A stretch of DNA of 20,146 nt from Saccoglossus kowalevskii (lineage: Eukaryota > Hemichordata > Enteropneusta > Harrimaniidae): NCBI RefSeq assembly GCF_000003605.2, contig NW_003138328.1, positions 2,476 to 22,621 on the forward strand. The letters run 5' to 3'. A model generated the notes under the pieces. The model did no database searches. It was not told the origin of the DNA and was given only the letters and a program-made list of their open reading frames with translations. Both the position numbers and the translations under genes were made by a program. Below are positions 1 through 9,950 of this stretch, piece after piece (the stretch's first letter is position 1; each line of letters starts with the position of its first letter).

Positions 1-331
1 ATTCTAATGTATGACGTTTTGTTATGTTTCCAGAAAAAAAATATAATTACAAATCAATAACTACTTGAACTTCGATAATCCAAAAAAACAACCATATTGA
101 GGTCTTTACTCTTAAACACATTCAAGATAACACTTGCACTCGGCAGCCAACAGTCGGCACTTAACAAGACTACCACTGGTTCGTTATTTTGAATCAAGCC
201 ATTAAAACAAAATAGTGTGATAACGAACTGAATTCCACATTGTGTTTGAAACAAATTTGTCCACATATTTGATGTGAGGTTTTCAGTAGGTTTATATCTC
301 CGTTACTGACATTTATGATATTTTTCCACAG

Positions 332-1062
332 TTTTGGAGAAGCAGCAAAGCATCCAAATGATTTTGTCCACACTCCTGATTTTGAGTCTGCAAATTGTCA
401 TGGATTTTTGAACCCAGTAATTTCTTACTACAAAGACGGACAATATAAAGACGAACAGGGATTGCCTGGTTCATTGGAGTTGAGGTTCGATTTACCATCA
501 ACACTGGACCAAAATCCAGCAATGGTACAAAACAGAGTGAAAAACTTTTTAAATAAATATGTAAGTTGAACGCAATGCAAACAGTCATTTAATTGAGGTG
601 GCAGTACCTGAGGTGCCTTGTGGGTTTCTGACACATGGAAAATGTTATTGAGCATGGTGCTCGTGTATCTCATCGACAATGCAGGGGCTAATGTTGAATA
701 ACTCGTTAACAATTTTGGGTTGGGGTTACTTCTTCAAGAATAATGGAGTGCCTGGTAGGAGAGCAAAACTTCTAAATGTCTGGAGGTACACAGAAGAGCG
801 AGTATCATGTGAAGAATATTGTCTTAATTAATTAAGAAAACAATTGTTTCAACCTAAACACTAAATATAAATTATTATTTTCTTTGTTTTCCTACTTTAG
901 CTGGACTTAGAACCTGGTACGAAATTCAATGATTCGTTTTTAGGATCCAAAGAAATATTTAAAAGCAAGGTTATTCCATTCACCGCTGAAGAGTTACAGA
1001 AACTACCCGATCTAACCAAATATGATGGGTGTATACCATACACAATTGACTTCGCAGATTAA
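332..1062 (+). CDS. Last two coding exons of an unrecognised gene (5' part outside the window)
   Basis: Two exons read as one frame. The first is 332-560, preceded by the acceptor tttttccacag and followed by the strong donor gtaagt at 561. The second is 901-1062, preceded by the pyrimidine-rich acceptor cctactttag and ended by TAA at 1060-1062. The intron is phase 0 and 340 bp long. The 5' exon enters with one base completing a codon, so at least one more exon lies upstream. The visible C-terminal part is about 129 residues, hydrophilic and rich in D, K, P and F. It includes the segments HTPDFESANCHGFLNP, GSLELRFDLP and FTAEELQKLPDL and ends in CIPYTIDFAD. There is no membrane segment or low-complexity stretch. 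I do not recognise the family. Two clean introns, an open frame across both exons and a proper stop make it a real gene rather than a chance ORF. The stop is followed almost at once by a minisatellite. Confidence 0.8.
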
Positions 1063-1079
1063 GTTTTTCTTGTGTGCTA

Positions 1080-3038
1080 ACAGTGACGTGCAATTTAAAA
1101 CGTTCAGTTGATATGTTGAGTCGTTTAGTACGTGCACAGTGGCATGCCAGCTAATATGTTAAGTCTTTTAGTATGTACGCAGTGGTGTGCCAGTTAATAT
1201 GTTAAGTATTTTAGTATGTGCACAGTTGTGTGCTAGTTAATATGTTAAGTCTTTTAGTATATACACAGTTATGTGTCAGTTAATATGTTAAGTCTTTTAG
1301 TATGTACATTTTGGTGTGCCACTTAATATGTTAAGTCTTTTAGTATGTACACAGTGGTGTCCCAGTTAATATGTTAAGTCTTTTAATACGTACAAAGTGG
1401 TGTGCCAGTTAATATGTTAAGTCTTTTAATACGTACAAAGTGGTGTGCCAGTTAATATGTTAAGTCTTTTAGTGTGTATACAGTGGTGTGCCAGATAATG
1501 TCTTTTAGAATGTATACAGTGGTGTGCCAGTTAATATGTTAAGTCTGTTAGTATGTAAACAGTGGCGTGCCAGTTAATATGTTAAGTCTATTAGTATGTA
1601 CACAGTGGTGTGCCAGTTAATATGTTAAGTCTTTTAGTGTGTATACAGTGGTGTGCCAGATAATGTCTTTTAGAATGTACACAGTGGTGTGCCAGATAAT
1701 GTCTTTTAGTATGTACACAGTGGTGTGCCAGTTAATATGTTAAGTATTTTAGTTTGTGCACAGTGGCATGCCAGCTAATATGTTAAGTCTTTTAGTATGT
1801 ACACAGTGGTGTGCCAGTTAATATGTTAAGTCTTTTAGTATGTTCACAGTGGCGTGTCAGTTAATATGTTAAGTCTTTTAGTATGTACACAGTGGTGTGC
1901 CAGTTAATATGTTAAGTCTTTTAGTATGTACACAGTGGTGTGCCAGTTAATATGTTAAGTCTTTTAGTATGTACACAGTGGTGTGCCAGTAATATGTTAA
2001 GTCTTTTAGTATGTACACAGTTGCATGTCAGTTAACATGTTAAATCTGTTAGTATGTACACAGTTGCATGTCAGTTAACATGTTAAATCTGTTAGTATGT
2101 ACACAGTTGCATGTCAGTTAATATGTTAAGTCTTTTAGTATGTTCACAGTGGTGTGCCAGTTAATATGTTAAATCTTTTAGTATGTACACAGTTGCATGT
2201 CAGTTAATATGTTAAATCTTTTAGTATGTACACAGTTGCATGTCAGTTAATATGTTAAGTCTTTTAGTATGTTCACAGTGGTGTGCCAGTTAATATGTTA
2301 AGTCTTTTAGTATGTTCACAGTGGTGTGCCAGTTAATATGTTAAATCTTTCAGTGTGTACACAGTGGCGTGTCAGTAAATATGTTAAGTCTTTTAGTATG
2401 TACACAGTGGTGTGCCAGTTAATATGTTAAGTCTTTTAGTATGAACACATTGGTGTTCCAGTTAATATGTTAACTGTTTTAGTATGTACACAGTTGCATG
2501 TCATTTAATATGTTAAGTCTGTTAGTATGTATACAGTAGCATGCCAGTTAATATGTTAGGTCTTTCAGTCTGTAAACATTGGTGTGCCAGTTAATATGTT
2601 AATTCTTTTAGTATGTATACAGTGGTGTGCCAGTTAATATGTTAAGTCTTTTAGTATGTACACAGTGGTGTGCCAGTTAATATGTTAACTCTTTTAGTAT
2701 GTACACAGTGGTGTGCCAGTTAATATGTTAAATCTTTTAGTATGTACACAGTTTCATGTCAGTTAATATGTTAAGTCTTTCAGTGTGTACACAGTGGTGT
2801 GCCAGTTAATATGTTAAATCTTTTAGTATGTTCACAGTGGCGTGTTAGTTAATATGTTAAGTCTTTCAGTGTGTACACATTGGTGTGCCAGTTAATATGT
2901 TAAGTCTTTTAGTATGTACACAGTGGTGTGCCAGTTAATATGTTAAGTCTTTTAGTATGTACACAGTGGTGTGCCAGTTAATATGTTAAGTCTTTTAGTA
3001 TGTACACAGTGGCGTGTCCGTTAATATGTTAAGTCTTA
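1080..3038 (+). repeat. 43-bp minisatellite array, about 45 units
   Basis: A head-to-tail array with a typical unit TTAATATGTTAAGTCTTTTAGTATGTACACAGTGGTGTGCCAG (shown in sequence; key cores are TTAATATGTTAA, TTTTAGTATGTACACAG and GTGTGCCAG). Successive TTAGTATGT cores lie 43 bp apart, for example at 1921 and 1964. The 5' edge is degenerate near 1080-1140. Variants occur in blocks: a unit shortened by about 7 bp with GCCAGATAATGTC near 1490, 1660 and 1690, a GTTGCATGTCAG class clustered at 2015-2270, and a GTTAACATGTTAAATCTG pair at about 2030-2095. These blocks indicate local re-amplification by unequal exchange or slippage. The array starts within 20 bp of the upstream stop codon and may be transcribed as 3' UTR. 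Confidence 0.95.
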
Positions 3039-3134
3039 CTAGAGTCATATGATTGAAAGTTGTTGTTGAAATACTTTTGTGTAATTGAACAATTACGTTT
3101 TATAGACGTAGTATACACCCGATAATAGGTGTAA

Positions 3135-3298
3135 AATAAATTTACTCTGGCTTAATAGAGGCTTCGATATACAACGTTATGTGTTCTTTGACAGATAACA
3201 GTGTGTGCTAACCCAGTTTACCTCAGTAAAGGTAAACATAGTATTACATATTAGACACAGTTAGTACTTCTCTTAGTAAATCTACCTATGCCAATAAA
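3135..3298 (+). terminator. Candidate polyadenylation signals for the upstream gene
   Basis: AATAAA occurs at 3135-3140 (gtaaaataaatttac) and again at 3293-3298 (gccaataaatgtagg). These are the first canonical hexamers after the minisatellite. If either is used, the 3' UTR of the gene ending at 1062 would be about 2.1-2.3 kb and consist mostly of the 43-bp repeat. This is inference from position; no transcript evidence is available. Confidence 0.4.
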
Positions 3299-3299
3299 T

Positions 3300-4738
3300 G
3301 TAGGAATCCCGCCAATTCCATTTAAAGGAACATTTAATGGAGTAGGAAATGATACGTATTGGTTACAAATGTTTAAGGACTATGCAGACTACCTGCTGAT
3401 TTATGTTCTGTACCATAAACATATGTATACGCCACAGCTACTCTAGTCTCTTTATATATTTTTTTGTTTTTTTTTCTCTTAGCTTGTTTATATATGTTGT
3501 TTTATTTAATATGGGATGTACGAACTTTTCCACTTTATATTCTGTAATAATAATAATAATCGTTGCAATTTAATAAATTAAGACTATGAATTACAAAATT
3601 GTGTCTTGGGAAATGTTCTGCTGAAGTTATCAACAACCTTTTTTTAGAATGTCAATTACATTAATGCGATCTCATCTCGGTTGTTGGTGGTGGGTTGGAT
3701 GCGACGTTGGTAACAGCAACATACAAGTATACCACAGTTAGGTTGAACAGCGCTTTTATTAATATACTCACTCAAATCTGACTGTAAGTAATACGTACAG
3801 AATGGTTTACGGCAACCCTTTAATCTCCACCGGACTAGAGACATAAAACCCTTGTCCGGAGATGTGTCTACCAAACACCAAAGAAACAATTGCTCTGATG
3901 CTCATTTTTTGTATTTTCTGGCTTTTCGGCTCTTTTTCTTATATAGCATATCTTTTTTTCGCAAGTCAAAATTAAACAACAGATATGATCTGAATGACGA
4001 TTTGTAGTTTCATCTTGAATTAAATATATTTAGCACACACCTGGAAGTCACAATATTATTTTTTTAATCTTTTAATTCTATCGTTCTCCAGACTTTTTGA
4101 AATTACAAAGATGTAAAATAGCAAATTACAACTAGTGACTGTATTTCAACATCTGAAATATTTCAGTGACAAAGTGATAGCCGGTGGTTTGGAGTTTGCG
4201 AAAACTAATGTCTGATAAATTCTGCTTCCGAAAATTTGAACAAATCTCAAAAACCTTATATTTAAATTTGTTTCAAGACATTATGACATTCTATTTTAGA
4301 TGCATAACAATGCAACGACTATATTTGGTGTCACAGTTTACTCCCAATTCATATTGGAATATTGCCAGCAATAATTAATAAATCCTGTTCAGCATACTGT
4401 TTATTCCCGACATCATATTCAATGGCTAGTTTTCAGGATCTACAACAGTGATAAATAAACAGAAATTATTTTGATGCTATGTTTTCAGAAGATACAGCCA
4501 TATCAAATATTGATTGAGTTCGTACCATTTCAATCTACAGGGGTGTCCAAACAATCACCAAAAAACCAATCAACACCCGCCACAAAAACTGTATGTAAAG
4601 AAAGCAACAAATATCAGGCTGCATCCTGAAAACAACGAGATAGTATATTAAAACCAGTCATTGCAAACATGAATTCCTCTGGGAATTCCTCAACCCGTCC
4701 CAATACACCCTACAGCATTAATGGTTCCACCATTCATT
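3300..4738. other. AT-rich intergenic spacer
   Basis: No supported gene. It contains a short AAT microsatellite at 3545-3560, several poly-T runs and a few open frames of 60-80 codons with no codon character or splice context. A small palindromic stretch (gaattcctctgggaattcc) lies at about 4670-4690, just before the mobile-element complex. Confidence 0.6.
3545..3560. repeat. (AAT)n microsatellite
   Basis: Five uninterrupted TAA units plus a partial one. A similar short run lies near 17106-17120 inside the dispersed-repeat region. Confidence 0.85.
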
Positions 4739-5008
4739 TGAATTAAGCAGAGAGTTTTCAACCCACCTGCTCACATAGTTCATACATAGTTCATACCCAA
4801 CATAAGCCCCATGACCTCAAGATCTTCCTTCGCGTCACGTACCACGTGACAGAGGTAATGAGGCGGCGCCATATTGCCTCCACAATCACTCTGGTTCTTT
4901 TTCTCTGCAAAGACGACTAAGCCAACGCTACGGAAAAAGTGGGGTGGAATCTATAGTATGTATGAACTATGTGAATAGGCGGGTTGAAAACCCTCTGCCT
5001 AAATTCAC
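4739..5008. mobile_element. Palindromic MITE-like block with about 50-bp inverted arms
   Basis: The left arm, 4739-4788 (core GTTTTCAACCC then CACATAGTTCATACATA), is the reverse complement of 4957-5008 (core TATGTATGAACTATGTG then GGGTTGAAAAC). There are only a few mismatches and a 1-bp gap near the outer end. The block is about 270 bp and non-coding, as expected for a MITE or a fold-back element. The left arm is extended by an extra short duplication (catacatagttcataccc). Its middle holds one copy of a 78-bp sequence (4804-4881) that recurs inverted at 7854-7931. Its right edge overlaps the first bases of the 68-bp terminal repeat that starts at 5002. Confidence 0.7.
4804..4881 (+). repeat. 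78-bp repeat A, left copy
   Basis: Runs from AAGCCCCATGACCTCAAG to CCATATTGCCTCC. It matches the reverse complement of 7854-7931 without gaps at 71 of 78 positions by hand alignment. It contains CACGTG (E-box-like) and GCCATATTG (YY1-like), so it may carry promoter or transposase-binding sites. Its similarity to the right copy is lower than that of the 68-bp termini. Confidence 0.85.
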
Positions 5009-5069
5009 TACGTTCAATTACCAACCATAGACTCCGGGCAGTCAAAATGACTATTTTGAACTGTAGGCA
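5002..5069 (+). repeat. Left terminal inverted repeat (68 bp)
   Basis: Begins AATTCACTACGTTCAATTAC and ends in TTTTGAACTGTAGGCA. It aligns without gaps to the reverse complement of 7976-8043, differing only at 5023 (A versus C) and 5038 (G versus T). Near-identity over 68 bp suggests fairly recent activity. Confidence 0.9.
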
Positions 5070-5513
5070 GAATCAGACGCCAATAGGTGGCGCATTTCCG
5101 AGTGAACCAAAAACGATAAAACGGTGTCCCAGTCCGGGATAATCCTCTCTACTTAGGAATACCACGTAGTTGGGACCAGTGAAGAAACGGTGTCCTACCT
5201 TGCCAGTGCTGTCCCCGGAACAAAAACAAGATGCTGAAACGGTGACAGGGTTTGATATGCCCGAGAACGCTAGACCCAAATCCAAATTCTTGGGTAACTA
5301 GGTTTCAAAAGAAAGGCGGAACCAGTTCTGAATGAGGGCATAGGTTGAAAGCGAGACCTGGAAAGTTCCCAGGAGCGCTGATGAAAGAAATCTATCTGCA
5401 ACAAATGTGCTGCAGACACTGTTCTTTCACCTATGCGCAGGGATCCCTGAGGTCGTCCGGGCTGCGTCAGCCCACTCAGAAAAAAACTGAGCGAGTCAAC
5501 TGAGAGCCTTGAC

Positions 5514-5840
5514 GTGTGTAAGTGGTACACTGCTGGACTCAACGGCAGTGTAGTGGAAATATTCCAGACCTTGCTTGGCCCGATGGGTGCAGGTGCGCTC
5601 TTGTCAAAGTTTCTCCAGTACCTGGTAAATAGTGAAAAGGGAGGAAAGGCTTACATGACCATGTGGGCCCACGGGGTCGACCAAGCATCCCTGGCCAAGG
5701 CTCCTGAAGTTGGCAGGAGTGTCACATATGTCAGGAGCTTGGCATTCCGGGGTGTGGTGAATAGGTCTAACTTTGGACCGTCCCACCCCAGAAACAGTCT
5801 GGAGGCTACCCTTTGGGGTATCTGCCACTCCGTGTTCTAG
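5514..5840 (+). other. Longest plus-strand open frame inside the mobile element, unassigned
   Basis: An open frame of 108 codons in the GC-richer segment. Lower stop density is expected there from base composition alone. The translation is unremarkable, with a central KFLQYLVNSEKGGKAYM stretch and no catalytic or zinc motif that I can name. The opposite strand is also open over much of the same interval, which argues against strong coding constraint on either strand. It may be a relic of an element-encoded protein or chance. Confidence 0.2.
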
Positions 5841-7853
5841 AGATGGAGCTGCCACGAGAGAGCGTCTGCTTGACTGTTCCTCACACCTGGAAGGTTAGAT
5901 TCCACAAGGCCTTCAGTTAATAGGTGCAGACTCTGCCTCCCGCCGAACATATGCCCATCTCCCTCGCCGCAAGGGGAAACGTCAAACTTTATTCCCATGC
6001 AAGTTGGGTGAGTTGGGTGAAGAGGGGGCGACCTGTTCCCTTCTTCCTGACGGGTGTGCTGCCACTCTTCCCTCCTCCGGAAGAGCCGGGACTCTTGCCT
6101 CCTGGCTACTTCTGGCCAGTGGGTTACATTTTCTCAGCTTGGGTTCTTTCCACTTGCCCTTGTCAGAAGCCAAACTAGCTCGTATGTCTCACCTGTACCA
6201 ACTGGTCGGTAGGATCCCGAGGTACCAAGCCTTCCATCCTCAAAAGAAAGAGGGTGGGGGAGGTCCAGTCTGCATAACTGAGGCGGTGAAGTGTCCAGTG
6301 AAAACAGCCAAAACCGCATCCCGCTGTACAGAGGCAGCCCCTGCAACGAGAGCCAGATGACACTACAGAATATCCCACGTAGCCGTGTGGTGTCCCACCA
6401 ATGGCTGTGTCTGCTGGTCTAGGAGACTGGTGCGTTCCGCCTTTGAGACTTCAGAGTGCTGGAGGCGAAAAACAATTCGTTCCAGTGGGCTGGCCACAAC
6501 TCAAAAGTTGAGGGCCACTCTGCTTTCAGGACGTGAATTGTTTCCAAATGAACTGCCGACATATTCCATGATCACGGCCATCCCCCTTTGCCCATACCAC
6601 CGAGCCAAAAAATGTGATGTGGTGTGAGATTTGGCTCCAGACACTGCATTCATCTGGGGACAAAGGTCTGCCCATCAACACCGTCTGAGCATTCCCACTG
6701 CATCCAATACTATGTCGGACTAGGAGAGTTATGCAGTCGGTGTTGCTTTGGATCCCGCTGTCTGGATCACGGAAGCGACAACACATTTGAGAGTGAATGC
6801 TTCAGGGTCGAACATTGGGTGACTAGGATTAATGTTCCCCACATCACACCATGCCGTGGCTCATTGAGTCGTTACAAAGAACAGACTCTGAGGGGCTGCC
6901 CGAGGTTGCACCCGCCGAATCAGATATCCCTCTGATGGCCAGACAGGTCCCTATAGGGGTGTCTGCGGGTCCTCGAAGGAGGAGTGACCCATAGTGGAGG
7001 CAGGACTCGGGGAAAAAATAATCCTTTGTCACTGGGTCTGACAGACGCTCCCTGCCTGGCAGAGTGCAGGGGAAGGGTACAAAACCCCATGTCCTGTCCT
7101 GCTTGGTCCCCTCCGAAATTGAAGGCCTGACAGCCAGCCATCGTTGTTGATGGGTGGACCGACTGCAGAAGCAGACTGCGAGGAAGCCCTTTGATCAGCA
7201 CTGTCTGGCCTCTCACTCTCACCACGGTACCCAAGGCACCGGTAGACAAATGGGAGGACTTTCTGCTCATGCTACACTCCACTCACTCGCGCTCACATTA
7301 CTGCACGTGTGACTGGTGTAAATCCGAGAGACACGGTCAGTCTCGCTAGTTTACACATGGCCTTGGAATGTATCCAAGGCCTCGGAACCCCAGTTGTTAC
7401 AAATATTCTCTAGGAAAAACCCTGAGCCCCGCACACAGTCCAAACACAAAAGGCATTTGCTATGTTGGTTCCAAGCTGGTAAATCCTTGTGGCAACTACC
7501 ATACGATCCTTTGGGCGACCAAAAGGAGTTTCTGGCGGGTTACCTTTTCATTTCTAAAAAACACATTGGTAAAAATGAACAAGACATGCATGAGAGGAAC
7601 GAATTACAGTTAAAAGCTGACACAATGAGATCCAACAACGTGGCCAATTTGTTTTATCTTTCATGTAAGCAATACACACAAAAAGGTGACACAGGGGTAA
7701 AAAATAAGAAAACCTATCCTACCAGCCACAGCGTCGGCTGCCACGCAGGTGACAGCTAGCCAGACCAAAAACCCGGACAGGAAATCTGGATGACTGAAGG
7801 GCACTGTTTTCATCGAGCCAACCACTCAGGCGGAGAAAAGACGAGAATAATGG

Positions 7854-7931
7854 GGAGGCAATATGGCACCACCTCATTACCTCGGTCACGTGGTTTTTGA
7901 CGTGAAGGAAGATCTTGAGGTCATGGGGCTT
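7854..7931 (-). repeat. 78-bp repeat A, right copy (inverted)
   Basis: Reverse complement of 4804-4881 with seven differences, three of them adjacent (GTCACGTACC on the left, GTCAAAAACC here). It lies 44 bp inside the right terminal repeat, whereas the left copy lies outside the left terminus. Confidence 0.85.
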
Positions 7932-7975
7932 CCTAGATTTTTTCTCTCTCCGTCATTGGCTGGATCACAGATTAA

Positions 7976-8043
7976 TGCCTACAGTTCAAAATAGTCATTT
8001 TGACTGACCGGAGTCTATGGTGGGTAATTGAACGTAGTGAATT
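7976..8043 (-). repeat. Right terminal inverted repeat (68 bp)
   Basis: Inverted partner of 5002-5069, ending ...CGTAGTGAATT at 8043. Base composition turns AT-rich again outside it. Confidence 0.9.
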
Positions 8044-8274
8044 GTATGTACAACGAGCTTAGTCAATAGATGCACGCTTGTGACACTTATTGTGGAGTGA
8101 GGGCGCCATTTACTAATGAAAATGATCTTTTGAAGTAATTTGCCCCCCCCCCCAAACGCATGACGATTCGTATCATCTGGATTACGCATAGCTTCTCTGC
8201 GATTTACGGTCCGTATATCTTAAGCGTAGCTTGGACCCCCCTCCCCCCAATACATTTTGCTGGATCCGCCACTG
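8044..8274 (-). mobile_element. Remnant of a DNA transposon with a hAT-like terminus
   Basis: Read on the minus strand, 8274-8260 is CAGTGGCGGATCCAG, followed by a purine-rich run of G tracts (GGGGGGAGGGGGG). I recall this combination at the ends of many animal hAT-type and related elements. An 11-bp C tract at 8143-8153 (G on the minus strand) fits the same G-rich style. No partner terminus or flanking 8-bp duplication was found, so this looks like one truncated end; its inner boundary is uncertain. The family assignment rests on memory of the terminus, not on a search. Confidence 0.4.
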
Positions 8275-8399
8275 CGCGGGGTTGAACTATGACCTCCACA
8301 TGCTTCGGCAGATAGTACGATAATAAAACGGCATTTTACGAGATATTTAATGACTTTTTCTAACTATAGGTCTCGATAATATAACAACATATGCGACAC

Positions 8400-9225
8400 T
8401 TCCATGTCAATTAGAAACTGTTTACAAAGTTATGAAAAGTTATTGCAAAGTTGGTAGTTTTACTTGGAAATTCAACCTATGGTGTTATATTGTCGTGACC
8501 CTTCGTTAAACGTTGGAAAATGTGAATAAATAAATGAGTCTTGTATAATCGTATTAGCCCCTAAAGCATGTAAAGGCCATAGGTCAACTCACGAAAGACA
8601 CAAGAAACACAATTTCGAATCTTTTCCAAATATTAAATGGCCGCCAATCTGGATAAAATTACTTGCATGGGAGACAACCTGTGCTAACCAGCTTGTGAAA
8701 TAACTTTTTTGGGGGATTTGTCACACATGGAAAAAAACACAAGACATTCTTTGTGTATTCTTTATTAATGTTCTATTAAACTTTCATAGTAGAAAGTCGT
8801 GCTGATTATTTTGATTGTTTAAGTTTATAGAAAGTTATAATATAAATTTGTACGCAATTTCAATGAACAACTAGTTTTTGCAGTAGGCAGACAATTGCTC
8901 TAAGCTGTTAAAACAGCGTGCAAAACGATTGCAAAGTTGGTTTGCGTGTATACATGTTTGTCATGTCGCACCGTGCAGTTACAAAGTGGACAAAATGAAT
9001 AAAATGCTAGTGAAATACCTCTTTGTGGCAGACTGTCACATGAGCTGACCGTTACAGGTTCAAAAAACAACCTAAAAAATATGAAAAGCAATTGAAAAGT
9101 TGTTGAAATTGCTTATATTTGACGTAAGTGTTTGTCATATCGACCCCGCAGTTAAATTTAGAAAAGAAAATAGAAAATTGTTGGGAAAGCCCTTCATATT
9201 AACAGATTGTACCATTATCAAAGCG
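8400..9225 (+). repeat. Diverged direct repeat, copy 1
   Basis: Shares ordered anchors with the next copy: CTGTTTACAAAGTT (8418; 9242), TAAAGCATG (8562; 9392), ATTTCGAAT, GGCCGCCAAT.TGGATAAAATTA, and TGAACAACTAGTTTTTGCAG (8864; 9763). The offset drifts from 824 to 899 bp because copy 2 carries extra sequence. Copy 1 has an additional internal repeat, with TTTGTCAT.TCG...GCAGTTA occurring near 8960 and 9130. It is non-coding. Confidence 0.75.
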
Positions 9226-9950
9226 AAAAATGGTCAACAAACTGTTTACAAAGTTGTGAAAAGTGAATGCGAAGTTGGCAGATTCATATGGAAATGTAAC
9301 TTATGTTGTTATATTATCACAATCATCGTTAAAAGTTCGAAAGTGTGAAACAATATGCCATAAATAGGCCTTCTATTATCGCATTATCTTCTAAAGCATG
9401 TGGAGGTCATAGATAAACTCAAGAAATACACAAACGATAACAATTTCGAATCATTTCTAAATATTAAAAGGCCGCCAATTTGGATAAAATTAAAATGACT
9501 CTCATAGCTGACTGGTCAGGTGATCGATCCATCAAAAAGTCAAGATCAATCGGGCGCGGCTATTATTTGCATGAGAGACAACTGGAGAAAATCAGCTTGT
9601 GAAATATATCTTTATTTTTATTAGTCACACATATGGAAAAGACACCAAGCATTTTTGTGTATTTTTAATTAATGCTATGTTTAACATTTATTGTAGAAAT
9701 TTGTGCTGATTATTTTGAATGTTTACAATTATAGAACGTTATAAATTTATACGTATTTTGAATGAACAACTAGTTTTTGCAGTCGACACATAATGGATCT
9801 GAGCTGTTAAAAAAGTTGTGCAAAGTCACCTAAAAGCAATTTAAAAGTTGGTGCATTTGCTAATGACCGAAGTTATTGTCATATGAACCCGCAGTTAAAT
9901 TTAGAAAAAAAAAACTAAGTAAAAGTGTTGGAAAAGCCAACTTTACAATC
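9226..9950 (+). repeat. Diverged direct repeat, copy 2
   Basis: Second copy of the unit at 8400-9225. Relative to copy 1 it carries about 60-80 bp of unrelated, less AT-rich sequence at about 9492-9570 (between GGATAAAATTA and TTGCATGAGAGACAA), which includes TGATCGATCC and GGGCGCGGC. It lacks the extra internal subrepeat of copy 1. CCCGCAGTTAAATTTAGAAAA near its end (about 9888) also occurs near 9146, close to the junction between the copies. Confidence 0.75.

Larger units (their letters stand above)
5002..8043. mobile_element. About 3 kb mobile element with 68-bp terminal inverted repeats
   Basis: The segment is bounded by inverted repeats at 5002-5069 and 7976-8043 (66 of 68 matching). 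Between them the sequence is visibly richer in G, C and CpG than both flanks, which suggests an inserted unit of different origin. Open frames exist on both strands (for example 5514-5840 plus and 6920-7282 minus), but none shows motifs I can assign. A plus-strand stretch near 7030-7260 has a TDA-type start and spacing faintly like a reverse-transcriptase RNase H domain, broken by stops; I do not treat this as established. The outermost bases are AATTCACTACG. No clean target-site duplication is visible: TA precedes the left end, while GTA follows the right end. Probably a non-autonomous or decayed element. Confidence 0.7.

Noticed and set aside
1080-3038. CRISPR-like array
   Set aside because: Repeats are contiguous 43-bp units with no unique spacers, in a eukaryotic context; it is a minisatellite.
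7030-7260. Possible RNase H domain of a DIRS-like retroelement on the plus strand
   Set aside because: Only a TDA-type start and loose spacing could be matched, with stops and frame changes. The active-site residues could not be placed, so it remains a suspicion.
5514-7282. Several 70-120 codon frames inside the mobile element as genes
   Set aside because: Frames overlap on both strands and follow the GC-richer composition. None carries a motif I can name.
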